Origin: Gemmobacter megaterium
GTDB lineage: Bacteria; Pseudomonadota; Alphaproteobacteria; Rhodobacterales; Rhodobacteraceae
NCBI RefSeq assembly: GCF_900156815.1
Contig: NZ_FTOT01000016.1
Coordinates: 1 to 40,030 of the forward strand
Reading direction: 5' to 3'
DNA length: 40,030 nt
Made by a program: the position numbers and the translations under genes. This document shows, in pieces, positions 1 to 7,233 of this stretch. The notes beneath the pieces are model-generated. The model was not told the origin of the DNA. It did no database searches and worked only from the letters and a program-made list of their open reading frames with translations. Numbering within the stretch: the first letter of the stretch is position 1; every line of letters starts with the position of its first letter.

Positions 1-66
1 GCAAACGGTCACCGCCAAAGCCGCATCGACGACCTGCTCCCGTGGAACTTCAAGCCGTCAAGCTGA
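1..66 (+). pseudogene. IS66-family transposase (TnpC), last 21 residues
   Basis: The first 66 bases read in frame through to a TGA stop. The peptide contains SRIDDLLPWN followed by FKPSS. A short R-(I/L)-D-(E/D)-L-(L/M)-P-W segment close to the stop is typical of the C-terminus of IS66-family TnpC transposases. The rest of the gene lies left of the window, so whether the element is intact cannot be judged. Assignment rests on this short motif plus the IS66-like terminal sequence that follows. Confidence 0.6.
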
Positions 67-95
67 AAACCTCGTGGGAGCCAGCTAACGCTTAC
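1..95 (+). mobile_element. Right end of an IS66-family element inserted in an IS3-family element
   Basis: After the TnpC stop there are 29 bases ending in GCTAACGCTTAC at 84-95. On the opposite strand this reads GTAAGCGTTAGC, and IS66-family inverted repeats usually begin GTAAGCG. At position 96 the sequence switches directly into IS3-family transposase sequence, in register with the intact copy at the far right of the window. The element therefore ends at 95. IS66 elements usually duplicate 8 bp of target, which would be GAAAAGGC (96-103), but the other flank is outside the window. Confidence 0.65.
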
Positions 96-376
96 GAAAA
101 GGCCGTTTCCTCGACAACATCTTCATCGAGAGACTGTGGCGCACCCTGAAATACGAGTGCGTCTACCTGCATGCCTGGGAGACCGGATCGGAGACGAAAG
201 CGGCCATCCGGAAATGGATGACCTTCTACAACCACCAGCGCCCTCACTCGGCCCTCGGCGGCAAGCCACCGGCGCTGGTCTATTGGCAGAGAAATGACAT
301 CAACCAACCCGATCAGCAGGCGCAACGAGTAGCTTAATTTACGCCAGATCCTGTCCAAGAGATGGGGAGTAGCTCA
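96..376 (+). mobile_element. IS3-family element, 3' end (left copy)
   Basis: These 281 bases appear identical, in inverted orientation, to the IS3 end at 39663-39943. The element ends in GGGGAGTAGCTCA at 364-376, giving the terminal CA (TG on the other strand) typical of IS3 elements. Its 5' part is separated by the IS66 insertion and lies outside the window. The right copy has a different neighbouring sequence beyond its terminus, so the two are separate insertions and not one element with its target duplication. Confidence 0.8.
98..337 (+). pseudogene. IS3-family transposase OrfB, C-terminal fragment disrupted by IS66
   Basis: The 79-residue fragment begins KGRFLDNIFIERLWRTLKYE and ends at TAA (335-337). 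It carries the final glutamate of the DDE catalytic triad (IERLWRTLKYE) and the NHQRPHSALGG motif of the rve/integrase core, as in IS3-family OrfB proteins. The upstream codons, including the catalytic aspartates, are cut off by the IS66 element at base 96. The gene is therefore interrupted and probably inactive. The reading matches the right-hand copy residue for residue. Confidence 0.85.
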
Positions 377-591
377 GGTAGCTCACCATTGGTGACACGA
401 ACGCCCGGCGGCTGATCGCTGCCGGGCGCAATCTTGGTAGAATTTTCAAAAATTCGGAAAGCAGCTCAAGCGGAAGACGAGTATGCGAAGTGGCCGCGCG
501 GATTTTACCCCCCACCCCCCGCGTGAGCCCCACCCCCCTAGACCGAAGGGGGGGCAACCTGGCCCCTGGGCCCCTCGCGGGTAGACTTGAA
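377..591. other. Spacer beside the IS3 end, no supported gene
   Basis: I find no convincing coding sequence here. There is an 8-bp hairpin (CGCCCGGC at 402-409 with GCCGGGCG at 421-428) without a T-run. There is also a C-rich, low-complexity stretch at about 508-540. The open frames that cross it lack a ribosome binding site and run into IS3 sequence. Confidence 0.4.
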
Positions 592-915
592 TCACGCCCC
601 TAAAGCCTCAACAGCTGCTTGGCGCTCGACCCACGATTTCAGCATGGCGAGCATCCTGCGGCGAACGAATGGGAACTCGTCCTGATCGGCCAACCCCTCC
701 TTCCACATGACGCGCAATAGAGCGGCGGCCTCGCCCGCGCTGGTGATCTCGCAGGCCTCTATAGCATCACTTGCTGCGTAGTGGGCTTGCTCCAGGCGCG
801 GGCCGCCGCTTCCCTCGCATGCAGCATCCCAATCCCGTAAAGTCTTTTCCCAAACCTCGACAAGGCCTATCATGTGGCCATTTCCTTGCTCGGGGGGCCT
901 GATCTCGCAGAACAT
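592..915 (-). CDS. Hypothetical protein, 107 aa, next to tRNA-Ser
   Basis: I do not recognise this protein. It reads 107 codons from an ATG at 913-915. A good Shine-Dalgarno-like AGGAAGG precedes the start, and the frame uses the G/C-ending third positions usual for this DNA. The predicted protein is mostly helical and acidic (EACEITSAGEAAALLRV, then a basic FVRRRMLAMLKSW near the end). There is no signal peptide, membrane segment or known catalytic motif. It lies between the 3' end of tRNA-Ser and the IS3 remnant, a usual place for integrated accessory DNA, so it may be left from a phage or island. Confidence is in its being a gene, not in any function. Confidence 0.55.
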   Translation of the reverse strand: MFCEIRPPEQGNGHMIGLVEVWEKTLRDWDAACEGSGGPRLEQAHYAASDAIEACEITSAGEAAALLRVMWKEGLADQDEFPFVRRRMLAMLKSWVERQAAVEALGA

Positions 916-1063
916 ACGGCACTTCCTTCCTGACGTGGTGACCGGCTGGCGGGCGCCAATCCGGAGGCGAACAGGACAGTTCTGGAGTCATGTGGGCTGA
1001 AATGTGGGGCTAGGCCGCTCGGCCAATAAAACCCTTTTCATCTCAATAGCTTGCGGGACGTAT

Positions 1064-1153
1064 TGGCGGAGCAGGTGGGATTCGAACCCACGGGACCATC
1101 TCTGGCCCGACCGATTTCAAGTCGGTTGCCTTAGACCACTCGACCACTGCTCC
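1064..1153 (-). tRNA. tRNA-Ser(UGA), CCA encoded
   Basis: Read on the minus strand, the sequence starts GGAGCAGTGGTCGAGTGG, with a 7-bp acceptor stem (GGAGCAG/CTGCTCC), G as discriminator and an encoded CCA. The anticodon arm CCGACTTGAAATCGG gives anticodon TGA, and a long variable arm follows as expected of class II serine tRNAs. The T arm contains GGTTCGAATCC. It is 90 nt including CCA and decodes UCA (with wobble to other UCN codons). Its 3' end faces the IS-rich left edge of the window. Confidence 0.95.
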
Positions 1154-1778
1154 GCGCTCTGCTTAGCGATATCCCAGCGGCTTGCCAAGCTTCATCCCCA
1201 CCCGCGATTTGCGCCAACGCAAACACGATGCGGATCTCGGGCACATCGTTGACTGAACCGCGCCAAGGTTTACCGGAGGATGACTTCTTCAACGACTACC
1301 CGCACAGGGCCCTGACCAAGACGGGCAGCCTCGCACACCAGATGCGTCGAACAGAATTGCTTGGGCCGACCTGGGGGCGCACCTTTCCATTTTTGATGCA
1401 AGCGGATTTCAAGCCGTCAAGCTGAGCTGACCATTCTGCACAGCGAACAATGACCTTTAGATCAGTGCCTTGCAATCCAATCTGAATGCAATGCCTGAAC
1501 CATCGTGACCGATGGCGCTTTCTGTCAGGCCGCCATCCGAGAACCTGTGGCTGGTATGCGCGTGGACCTGTGCAAGCTGAGGACAGCGGCTCGGGTGGAC
1601 AGATACTGCCACAGAAAATTCGCGCGGTGCACCTTGACCCCTGCCTCGGGGATGTTGCCCTGGCCATGTCGCCGACCATCACGATGGCATTGACGAAACG
1701 GCGCCGCCAGCGCGCGGGCGCGGCACAGGGAATCCGGGGAGGGCAAACATGATTGGCAGGCTGGCCCCTGAAAACGAA
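1154..1778. other. Inter-tRNA region without a supported gene
   Basis: This 625-bp stretch between the two tRNA genes has several open frames on both strands. None has a ribosome binding site together with a recognisable protein, and long frames overlap on opposite strands. The 18 bases at 1408-1425 are identical to the last 18 bases of the IS66 transposase gene at 49-66, including its stop codon, which hints at old mobile DNA. The upstream flank of tRNA-Ser has TTGGCA 17 bases before TAAGCA (minus strand), a weak promoter candidate. Confidence 0.4.
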
Positions 1779-1801
1779 AAGCCCCGGAAACACCGGGGCT
1801 T
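1773..1801 (-). terminator. Terminator after tRNA-Leu
   Basis: A perfect 9-bp stem, AAGCCCCGG (1779-1787) with CCGGGGCTT (1793-1801), encloses a 5-nt loop. On the minus strand it is followed by TTTCGTTTT. It lies 13 bp past the encoded CCA of tRNA-Leu, so it most likely ends that transcript. Confidence 0.8.
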
Positions 1802-1813
1802 GTCCGTCTAGAA

Positions 1814-1900
1814 TGGTGCGGTTGAGAAGACTCGAACTTCCACGGGAGTTACCCCACAGCGACCTCAACGCTGCGCGTCTACCAATTCCGCCACAACCGC
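1814..1900 (-). tRNA. tRNA-Leu(GAG), CCA encoded
   Basis: On the minus strand the gene begins GCGGTTGTGGCGGAATTGG and ends CAACCGCACCA, giving a perfect 7-bp acceptor stem and an encoded CCA. The anticodon loop GTTGAGGTC gives anticodon GAG, reading CUC and CUU. A long variable arm (class II) and a T arm with GTTCGAGTC are present. The length is 87 nt. A strong terminator follows within 15 bp, so it is probably transcribed alone. Confidence 0.95.
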
Positions 1901-1947
1901 ATCGTCTGGCTTGGTTCCGGCCTTCTAGCGAAGCGTCGCGTCAAAGA

Positions 1948-1971
1948 AAAGGGGGATTTTCATCCCCCTTT
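1948..1971 (-). terminator. Terminator after the peptidoglycan-binding protein gene
   Basis: A perfect 10-bp stem (AAAGGGGGAT at 1948-1957, ATCCCCCTTT at 1962-1971) with a 4-nt loop lies 15 bp past the stop codon. On the minus strand the run TTTTCTTT follows. It separates the gene from tRNA-Leu, which is transcribed in the same direction. Confidence 0.85.
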
Positions 1972-1985
1972 CCGGTTTTCTCGGC

Positions 1986-3446
1986 CTATTGCCCGAACAC
2001 CATGAACGGCAATCGTGCCGCCAGCGGCAGCGCGGCCACGCCAGTGCGCGCCGGCGGGGCCGATGCGGTATCCTGCGCAGTGCTGACAACCGGGATCGCG
2101 CCGCCTGCCGGTTCGGTCGGAACGGCAAACACCGGCACCGCAGGGGCCACGGGTGGCTCCAGCGCGGCCTTGTCGCCCTTGCCCCCAAGCGTGAAGGCCG
2201 CCTTGCGGATCAAGGCCGCACGATCCGGCATTCCCGGCGCAAAGACCATGGTCGCACCGCCCGGTGCCGACTCGAGGCTGGTTTCGTACCAGGGCAAGGC
2301 CAGGTCGGTCCGCTGGCTCGCCCCAAAGCCCTGGGCCAGATGATGCCCCAGAAGCTCGGCGTATCCCTTTTCGCCCAGAACCGTCAGCAACAGCGCCGAA
2401 CCGACGGCGACGTCCATGTTGTCGGTCGTATACCCCGAGCCCAGGCAGATCTTTGCGGTGGCCGACAGTTGCGCGGGCGCCATGCCAGACGACAGGACAA
2501 AGCCGGACACACCCTGCATGACCGTGTCACGGTCCTGGATCGACAGGGCCGTGACGTGATCTTCCAGTGCGGGGCCAAGACCTGCGCATTGCTCGGCCAC
2601 CTGCTGCGGCGTGGCCCCCGGCATCTTGGCGACCAGTTCTTCGGCCTGCGCCATCGCATAGGTACGCGCGAGACAGAATTGCTCTGACAGCGCAAAGACC
2701 GGATCGGTCATGCTGGCCGCCGTGACAAAGCCGCCGTTGGTGTTGGTCAGCAAGCTGACCTTGTTGCAATGCGAGGCGAGCGAGGCCATGACCGCGCCGC
2801 CCCCGCCAAAGAAATTCGGCAGCGCCGGTGCCGCTGGCGCGACGGGCGCGGCGGGTTCAGGCGTGGCACCGAATGCAGGCACCGTCGGCGCCTGGGGGGC
2901 CATGGCGGGGGCCATGGGCGCCGCCGCCATCGTGCCCTGCCCCATGCCGAACCCGGTGACCGGCAGGCCCGCCATCTGGTCACGCTGCATCAGCAACAGG
3001 CCGCGGGTCCCCTGCGGATGGTTGGCAGCCACCTGCATCGTGGCGGGTCCGCCGACAATGGCCCGCTGATAGGCGGTGACAAGGATCGTGCGCTCGAAAT
3101 CCGTCAACTGGCCTGTCGGGGGGTATCCCATCAGCGCCTGAAACTGCGATACGCCGGTCCGGGTCTTTGGCCCGATCGCGCCATCCGGTGTGCCGACGTT
3201 GTAGCCGAAATAATTCAGCGCGGTCTGCACTTCGCGGTTGGCCTCGCGCTGGCCGGTATTCGCGGTGGACCTGCGAACGGTCGACGCCTGGGGGCGCGAC
3301 TTGTTCTTGTGCATTTCATTGACGATCAGACCGCCGATCACCGCGCCGACCAGACCGCCGGCCAACGCATCCCCTGCGCTCGACTGGACGGGGCCAAGGG
3401 CCACCCCAGCCGCGACCAGAGACGCCGCAATACGCTTTGCCTTCAT
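1986..3446 (-). CDS. Exported peptidoglycan-binding (PGRP/PF01471-type) domain protein
   Basis: This 486-residue protein starts with a signal peptide (MKAKRIAASLVAAGVALG...) and a glycine-rich AGGLVGAVIGGLIVNE stretch resembling a glycine zipper. Residues of about 70-125 form a peptidoglycan-binding type 1 domain: NREVQTALNYFGYNVGTPDG, then GPKTRTGVSQFQALMGYPPTGQL. A Pro/Ala/Met-rich flexible linker follows (about 165-215). A C-terminal half of about 200 residues, which I do not recognise, contains several cysteines. The start is supported by GAAGGGATT upstream. It probably acts in the periplasm on or near the cell wall. No catalytic residues for wall cleavage are visible, so a binding or scaffolding role is more likely than hydrolysis. 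It is a single gene with its own terminator. Confidence 0.8.
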   Translation of the reverse strand: MKAKRIAASLVAAGVALGPVQSSAGDALAGGLVGAVIGGLIVNEMHKNKSRPQASTVRRSTANTGQREANREVQTALNYFGYNVGTPDGAIGPKTRTGVSQFQALMGYPPTGQLTDFERTILVTAYQRAIVGGPATMQVAANHPQGTRGLLLMQRDQMAGLPVTGFGMGQGTMAAAPMAPAMAPQAPTVPAFGATPEPAAPVAPAAPALPNFFGGGGAVMASLASHCNKVSLLTNTNGGFVTAASMTDPVFALSEQFCLARTYAMAQAEELVAKMPGATPQQVAEQCAGLGPALEDHVTALSIQDRDTVMQGVSGFVLSSGMAPAQLSATAKICLGSGYTTDNMDVAVGSALLLTVLGEKGYAELLGHHLAQGFGASQRTDLALPWYETSLESAPGGATMVFAPGMPDRAALIRKAAFTLGGKGDKAALEPPVAPAVPVFAVPTEPAGGAIPVVSTAQDTASAPPARTGVAALPLAARLPFMVFGQ

Positions 3447-3540
3447 GGTGGAATCCCTTCAATCACTGTAATAGTTCTGGATGGCAGTCTAGCACGACAC
3501 GTCGTGCCTCAAAGCCAAAACTGACCGGGGTCGGGAATCC

Positions 3541-4227
3541 ATGATGCAAAACGGGGTGGAATGGCAGGTCTGGGCCGGGCAGACCGCCTATGAGGATGCG
3601 GTACGCGCGATGGAGGCGCGGGTCGATTCGATCCGGGCCGGCACTGCGCCCGAGGCGGTCTGGCTGATGGAGCACCCGCCGCTATACACGGCCGGAACCT
3701 CGGCCCGGCCCGACGATCTGACCGCCCCCGACCGCTTTCCCGTCCATCGCACCGGCCGGGGCGGGCAATACACCTATCACGGACCAGGGCAGCGCGTTGT
3801 CTACGTCATGCTGGACGTGGCGGCGCGCGGGCGCGATGTGCGCTGCTTTGTCCGGGCGCTTGAGACCTGGGTGATCGCCGCGCTGGCAGAGTTCAACCTG
3901 CGCGGCGAAATCCGGGACGGGCGCATCGGCGTTTGGGTGGCCCGCCCCGACAAGCCCGCCGACGCGACAGGCGCGACGCCCGAAGACAAGATCGCCGCGA
4001 TCGGCATCAAGCTGCGCCGCTGGGTCAGCTATCATGGTCTTGCGATCAACGTGGAACCCGATCTGGAACATTTCAGCGGAATCGTGCCCTGCGGCATCCG
4101 CGATCATGGGGTCACGTCGCTGGTCGATCTGGGGCTTCCTGTCGGATTGGGCGATCTGGATGCCGCGCTGATGCGTACTTTCGCGCCATCCATGGCCCGG
4201 CTGGGCAAGACCTGCGCCACACCCTGA
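3541..4227 (+). CDS. lipB: Octanoyl-[acyl carrier protein] transferase LipB
   Basis: LipB moves octanoate from acyl carrier protein to the lipoyl domains of pyruvate and 2-oxoglutarate dehydrogenases, the first step of lipoate synthesis. The 228-residue protein has the family order: EHPPLYTAG (about 44-52), the substrate loop [16 protein letters not shown] (69-84), the catalytic lysine in [14 protein letters not shown] (Lys157) and the acyl-enzyme cysteine in SGIVPCGI (Cys184). Its length is normal. Two adjacent ATG codons occur at 3541 and 3544, and either may be used. It stands alone between a divergent gene and a 250-bp spacer. LipA is not in the window. Confidence 0.95.
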   Translation: MMQNGVEWQVWAGQTAYEDAVRAMEARVDSIRAGTAPEAVWLMEHPPLYTAGTSARPDDLTAPDRFPVHRTGRGGQYTYHGPGQRVVYVMLDVAARGRDVRCFVRALETWVIAALAEFNLRGEIRDGRIGVWVARPDKPADATGATPEDKIAAIGIKLRRWVSYHGLAINVEPDLEHFSGIVPCGIRDHGVTSLVDLGLPVGLGDLDAALMRTFAPSMARLGKTCATP

Positions 4228-4476
4228 GCACGACTGTGTGAAGTAACGCAAAGTCATGGCACCTGCCCCTTGAAACAGAAATATGACTGCGCATAGGCGC
4301 ACGAAGACCGGCTTCAAGCTGCCGATCTCGCGGATGTTACTACCCGAATAGCGCAAGAACCTACGCAAAATCGCACATATCGGCCCGTTGAAGCTGCGGC
4401 GTGAAAGGTCCATCTCCTCATCACGATCCGAGCATGGATCGGACCGGAAAGTCCGGGAAACCCAAGGAGACTACCC

Positions 4477-4773
4477 ATGAAACGCTTTGCAGCAACGCTT
4501 GCCATCGCTCTGGTTTCTGCCACCGCCGCCGCCGCACAGGTCGGCACCGATGTCGCCGTAACCCGCAACGAACCCGCCAACCTGTTCGTGACCCCGTCCG
4601 AACTCGCCCTGTTGCCCGCCGAGACCGTGACCATCACGAGCGGCGCCCAGATCGAAGTTCCGGCCGACACCGCCTTCACCGCCCGCGAGCGTGCCCTTCT
4701 GGGTCTGGACGCAACCGCACTGGTGTCGGAAACCGTGTTCCCCGGCAGCAACGAAGCCGCGTCGCTGCGCTGA
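4477..4773 (+). CDS. Small exported protein of unknown function, 98 aa
   Basis: A clear signal peptide (MKRFAATLAIALVSATAAAAQ, cleavage near residue 20) precedes a mature part of about 78 residues with no cysteine and no familiar motif. It has two parallel phrases, NLFVTPSELALLPAETVTI and ADTAFTARERALLGLDATAL. Either could form a short helix after a turn. The start is well supported by AAGGAGA 8 bp upstream. It has its own 249-bp leader region containing the inverted repeat CGATCC-N6-GGATCG (4424-4441) and its own strong terminator, which suggests a monocistronic, well expressed gene. I expect relatives in other Rhodobacteraceae, but assign no function. Confidence 0.7.
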   Translation: MKRFAATLAIALVSATAAAAQVGTDVAVTRNEPANLFVTPSELALLPAETVTITSGAQIEVPADTAFTARERALLGLDATALVSETVFPGSNEAASLR

Positions 4774-4777
4774 GTGC

Positions 4778-4812
4778 TTTTGGCGCGCGCCGTAACGGCG
4801 CGCGCCCAAAAC
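4778..4812. terminator. Bidirectional-type terminator hairpin
   Basis: TTTTGGCGCGCGCCGTAACGGCGCGCGCCCAAAA forms a very GC-rich hairpin flanked by T and A runs. It starts 5 bp after the stop codon of the small exported protein gene. One extra C on the 3' arm leaves a single bulge. Confidence 0.8.
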
Positions 4813-4898
4813 CATCCCTGTGACACTCTATCCCATGCAGTCCGGGACCGGGTGGTGTAAGATACATGTGCCAGCATGTTTTCCGAAAGGACTGCCAG

Positions 4899-5318
4899 AT
4901 GAAATTCCCGACACTTGTCACCGGCCTTGTCGCATTGACCCTGGCCGCCCCTGCCGTCGCAGGCGGCGATCCGGCCAAGGGCGAGAAAGAGTTCGGCAAG
5001 TGCAAATCCTGCCATACGGTCGAGGCGCCCGATGGCACGACGATCCTCAAGGGCGGCAAGACCGGCCCGAACCTGTACGGGGTGATCGGAAGCCCGGCCG
5101 CCTCGAAGGAATTCAGATATGGTGCGGGGCTGAAAGCCGCCGCCGAAAAGGGGCTGGTCTGGGACGAGGCGAATTTTGCCGAATATGTCGTGGATCCCGG
5201 TGCCTTCCTGAAGGCTTACACCGGCGATGCCGCAGCAAAATCCAGCATGACCTTCAAACTCAAGAAGGGCGGCGCGGATATCGCGGCCTGGCTTGCATCG
5301 GTCGGACCTGCCAACTGA
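4899..5318 (+). CDS. cycA: Periplasmic cytochrome c550/c2 family electron carrier
   Basis: This is a class I c-type cytochrome of 139 residues. It resembles Paracoccus cytochrome c550 and Rhodobacter cytochrome c2, which carry electrons from the bc1 complex to oxidases. A signal peptide runs to about residue 21 (ALTLAAPAVAGGD). The haem site is CKSCH (Cys35, Cys38, His39) and the axial methionine is in SSMTFKLKKGG (Met117). The phrase GGKTGPNLYGVIG is characteristic. An upstream in-frame ATG exists at 4866, but the start at 4899 has GAAAGGA before it and begins at the signal peptide. The gene lies 2.5 kb from ctaD, whose product could be its oxidase partner. Naming as cycA is by family resemblance. 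Confidence 0.88.
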   Translation: MKFPTLVTGLVALTLAAPAVAGGDPAKGEKEFGKCKSCHTVEAPDGTTILKGGKTGPNLYGVIGSPAASKEFRYGAGLKAAAEKGLVWDEANFAEYVVDPGAFLKAYTGDAAAKSSMTFKLKKGGADIAAWLASVGPAN

Positions 5319-5328
5319 TCTGAACGCA

Positions 5329-5357
5329 AAAGGGCGGCGCCAGCGGCACCGCCCTTT
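5329..5357. terminator. Hairpin between convergent genes
   Basis: AAAGGGCGG (5329-5337) pairs with CCGCCCTTT (5349-5357). On the minus strand it is followed by TTGCG, on the plus strand by no T-run. It lies between the 3' ends of cycA and the minus-strand DUF1428 gene and may serve both. Confidence 0.65.
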
Positions 5358-5378
5358 CGGTCAGGGGGTCTGGCCGGA

Positions 5379-5732
5379 TCAGGCGCAGTTCACCATGCTG
5401 GAAAACCCGCCATAGATCATGCGCTTGCCGTCGAACGGCATCTCGCCCATGTTCTGAAATCCCGGATCGGTTTCCGATGCGGCCCAGCAGGCATCGCGCG
5501 TGGCCTTGTCAGGCCATTCGATCCACGAGAACACGACAACCTCGCCCGGCTCTGCCTTTACGGCCATGGGGAACGAGGTCACCTTGCCGTCCGGCACATC
5601 TTCCCCCCAGCATTCGCGCATCGCAACCGCGCCGTATTTCTGGAACAAGGGCCAGGTGGCGCGGGCATGGTCGATATAGGCTTGCTTGTTTGCCGCCGGA
5701 ACGGCAGCCACGAATCCATCTACAAAGCTCAT
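5379..5732 (-). CDS. DUF1428 (YbaA-like) family protein
   Basis: This 117-residue cytoplasmic protein belongs to the DUF1428 family, a small ferredoxin-like (dimeric alpha/beta barrel) fold of unknown role. Typical phrases are the N-terminal YIDHARATWPLFQKYGA, RECWGEDVPDGKVTSFP, VVVFSWIEWPDKATRD and the C-terminal MPFDGKRMIYGGFSSMV. It starts 1 bp after the stop of the PhnB-like gene upstream, whose last codons contain its ribosome binding site AAGGAGA, so it is translated from the same message. Co-transcription with two VOC-fold genes suggests a common response, perhaps to small reactive compounds. That is inference only. Confidence 0.88.
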   Translation of the reverse strand: MSFVDGFVAAVPAANKQAYIDHARATWPLFQKYGAVAMRECWGEDVPDGKVTSFPMAVKAEPGEVVVFSWIEWPDKATRDACWAASETDPGFQNMGEMPFDGKRMIYGGFSSMVNCA

Positions 5733-5733
5733 G

Positions 5734-6195
5734 TCATTCTCCTTTTGCAGCCGCCATGATGGCGGCGGTGTCGATACGGCTCTGGCCTCTCATACAGGCC
5801 ATGGCCCGGGCATTCGCCTCCGGGTCGGGGCCGAACAGCAACTCTTGCATCACGCGCGGGTATATCTGCCATGACACGCCCCACCTGTCGGTCATCCAGC
5901 CACAGGGCCCCTCGGTCGATCCGGCACGCAGATGCGCGTGCCACACGGCATCGGATCCGGCCTGATCCGGCGTCATCACGGTGATCGAGGCTGCGGGACT
6001 GTGCCGAAACTCCGGCCCGCCATTGAGGCCGACATAGGGCACGCCCGCAAGCGCGAATTCGACCACCAGCGCAGAGGCGCCCGGCGCGGGGCGCATCACC
6101 CGCCCCATCGCACTGCCGGGCACCAGACCGACATAGCAGCGCGCCGCCTCTTCCGCCGCACCATCATACCACAGGCAGGTGGACACATCAGGCAT
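5734..6195 (-). CDS. PhnB-like / 3-demethylubiquinone methyltransferase-like VOC protein
   Basis: The 153-residue protein has the PhnB-type VOC fold. The start is STCLWYDGAAEEAARCYVGL, the middle contains VEFALAGVPYVGLNGGPEFRHSPAASITV, and the end has WMTDRWGVSWQIYPRVM (in many relatives D-x-x-G-x-x-W). The family is often labelled 3-demethylubiquinone-9 3-methyltransferase, but that name is poorly supported and no methyltransferase motif is visible. The ATG at 6195 overlaps the end of the preceding VOC gene by 8 bp, so the two are translationally coupled. It is the middle gene of a three-gene minus-strand unit. Confidence 0.85.
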   Translation of the reverse strand: MPDVSTCLWYDGAAEEAARCYVGLVPGSAMGRVMRPAPGASALVVEFALAGVPYVGLNGGPEFRHSPAASITVMTPDQAGSDAVWHAHLRAGSTEGPCGWMTDRWGVSWQIYPRVMQELLFGPDPEANARAMACMRGQSRIDTAAIMAAAKGE

Positions 6196-6592
6196 TTTTC
6201 GGCTCCAGCGCGGCGGGGTCCATCCAGTGCGGCTCCCATATATGGCCATCGGGATCGGCAAAGGCGTGACCATACATGAAACCATGGTCCTCTGGCGGGC
6301 GCACCGCACTGCCACCCGTCGCCAGCGCGCGGGCCACCATCGCATCGACAGCCTCGCGGTTTTCGCATTGCACGGCGATCAGCACCTCGGTGGCCGTGCC
6401 ATCGGTCAGGGGATGCGGCGTGAAGGTCTGAAAGAACGCGCGCCGGAGCAGCATGACAACGGCCGCCTCCGAGATCACCATCGCGATGGCCTTTTCATCG
6501 CTGAAACGCTCGTCAAAGCCGAAGCCGAGCCCGGTGAAGAAGCGCCGTGACCTGTCAAGATCGGCCACGGCAAGATTGATGAACACTTTCAT
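6188..6592 (-). CDS. VOC (glyoxalase/bleomycin-resistance fold) protein
   Basis: This 134-residue protein is a glyoxalase-fold enzyme of the VOC superfamily. It opens with MKVFINLAVADLDRSRRFF and TGLGFGFDERF, has a middle repeat EVLIAVQCENREAVDAMVARA and ends with the usual FADPDGHIWEPHWMD segment carrying a metal-ligand-type glutamate. The substrate cannot be read from the sequence. AAGGAGG upstream fixes the start at 6592 rather than further upstream in frame. It is the first gene of a three-gene unit (VOC, PhnB-like, DUF1428). The 161-bp gap to the divergent ridA gene contains an AT-rich patch with the near-palindrome GTTGATGTCAAC (6632-6643), which may be an operator. Confidence 0.87.
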   Translation of the reverse strand: MKVFINLAVADLDRSRRFFTGLGFGFDERFSDEKAIAMVISEAAVVMLLRRAFFQTFTPHPLTDGTATEVLIAVQCENREAVDAMVARALATGGSAVRPPEDHGFMYGHAFADPDGHIWEPHWMDPAALEPKNA

Positions 6593-6753
6593 TCGGCTCC
6601 TCCTTGCCGTGTCACCATCAGAGGGATATAGGTTGATGTCAACATATATGTGACGATCCGGGCCGCCCCTGCCGGTTTCCGCCACCGCCCTCTTGGCGAG
6701 CGGGCTGCGGATGCGCCATAGAGCCATGACACTCCAGCCTAGGAACCGCCGCC

Positions 6754-7233
6754 ATGACCCGAGATGCCATCATTCCCCCGGCCCTTCAGGCGGTACATGA
6801 CCAATGGCATTTCGCACCTGCGGTCCGGGTCGGGGGGCTGGTGTTCTGCTCTGGCATCATCGGGACAAGCCCCGACGGCAAGGCCCCCCGCTCTGGCCTT
6901 GCCGGCGCCGAGGCCACGACGGCCGACCGCGACGCCCCCTTGACCGCGCTGATCGCCGTGCGCGATCCGGCGGAACAGTTCGCCACCGCCTTCGAGGCGT
7001 TGCGGGCTATCCTGCGCGCCGCAGGCACCGATCTGCATCATGTGGTGGAGCTCACGACCTATCACGTCGAGATGACACGCCACATGGCCACCTTCATGGA
7101 GGTGCGGTCGCGGTATCTGGCTGCGCCCTACCCCGCCTGGACAGCCGTAGAGGTGGCGGGCCTGATCGTGCCGGGCGGTCTGGTCGAACTGCGCGCGGTG
7201 GCGGCGATGCCCCCCGACAGGAGCGCCCGATGA
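6754..7233 (+). CDS. RidA/YjgF/YER057c family protein
   Basis: This 159-residue protein has the RidA fold: HFAPAVRVGGLVFCSGIIGTSPDG (about 19-42), the central FATAFEALRAILRAAGTDLHHVVELTTYHV and the end PYPAWTAVEVAGLIVPGGLVELRAVA. Family members deaminate reactive enamine/imine intermediates or bind small ligands. The arginine and glutamate expected of active RidA (R/C-x-x-x-E) are not both evident. In that position the sequence reads GGLVELRAVA, so a binding role or another reaction is possible. The gene overlaps the next one by 4 bp (ATGA), coupling it to a MarR regulator. Confidence 0.88.
   Translation: MTRDAIIPPALQAVHDQWHFAPAVRVGGLVFCSGIIGTSPDGKAPRSGLAGAEATTADRDAPLTALIAVRDPAEQFATAFEALRAILRAAGTDLHHVVELTTYHVEMTRHMATFMEVRSRYLAAPYPAWTAVEVAGLIVPGGLVELRAVAAMPPDRSAR

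Noticed and set aside
1228-1868. Overlapping open frames on both strands between the two tRNA genes
   Set aside because: They overlap each other and the tRNA-Leu gene, lack ribosome binding sites and show no recognisable protein. I treat the region as non-coding or degenerate.
6605-6643. Promoter with TTGACA (minus strand, 6637-6642) for the VOC gene unit
   Set aside because: No acceptable -10 hexamer lies 16-18 bp downstream. Only the inverted repeat GTTGA-N2-TCAAC is kept as an operator candidate.
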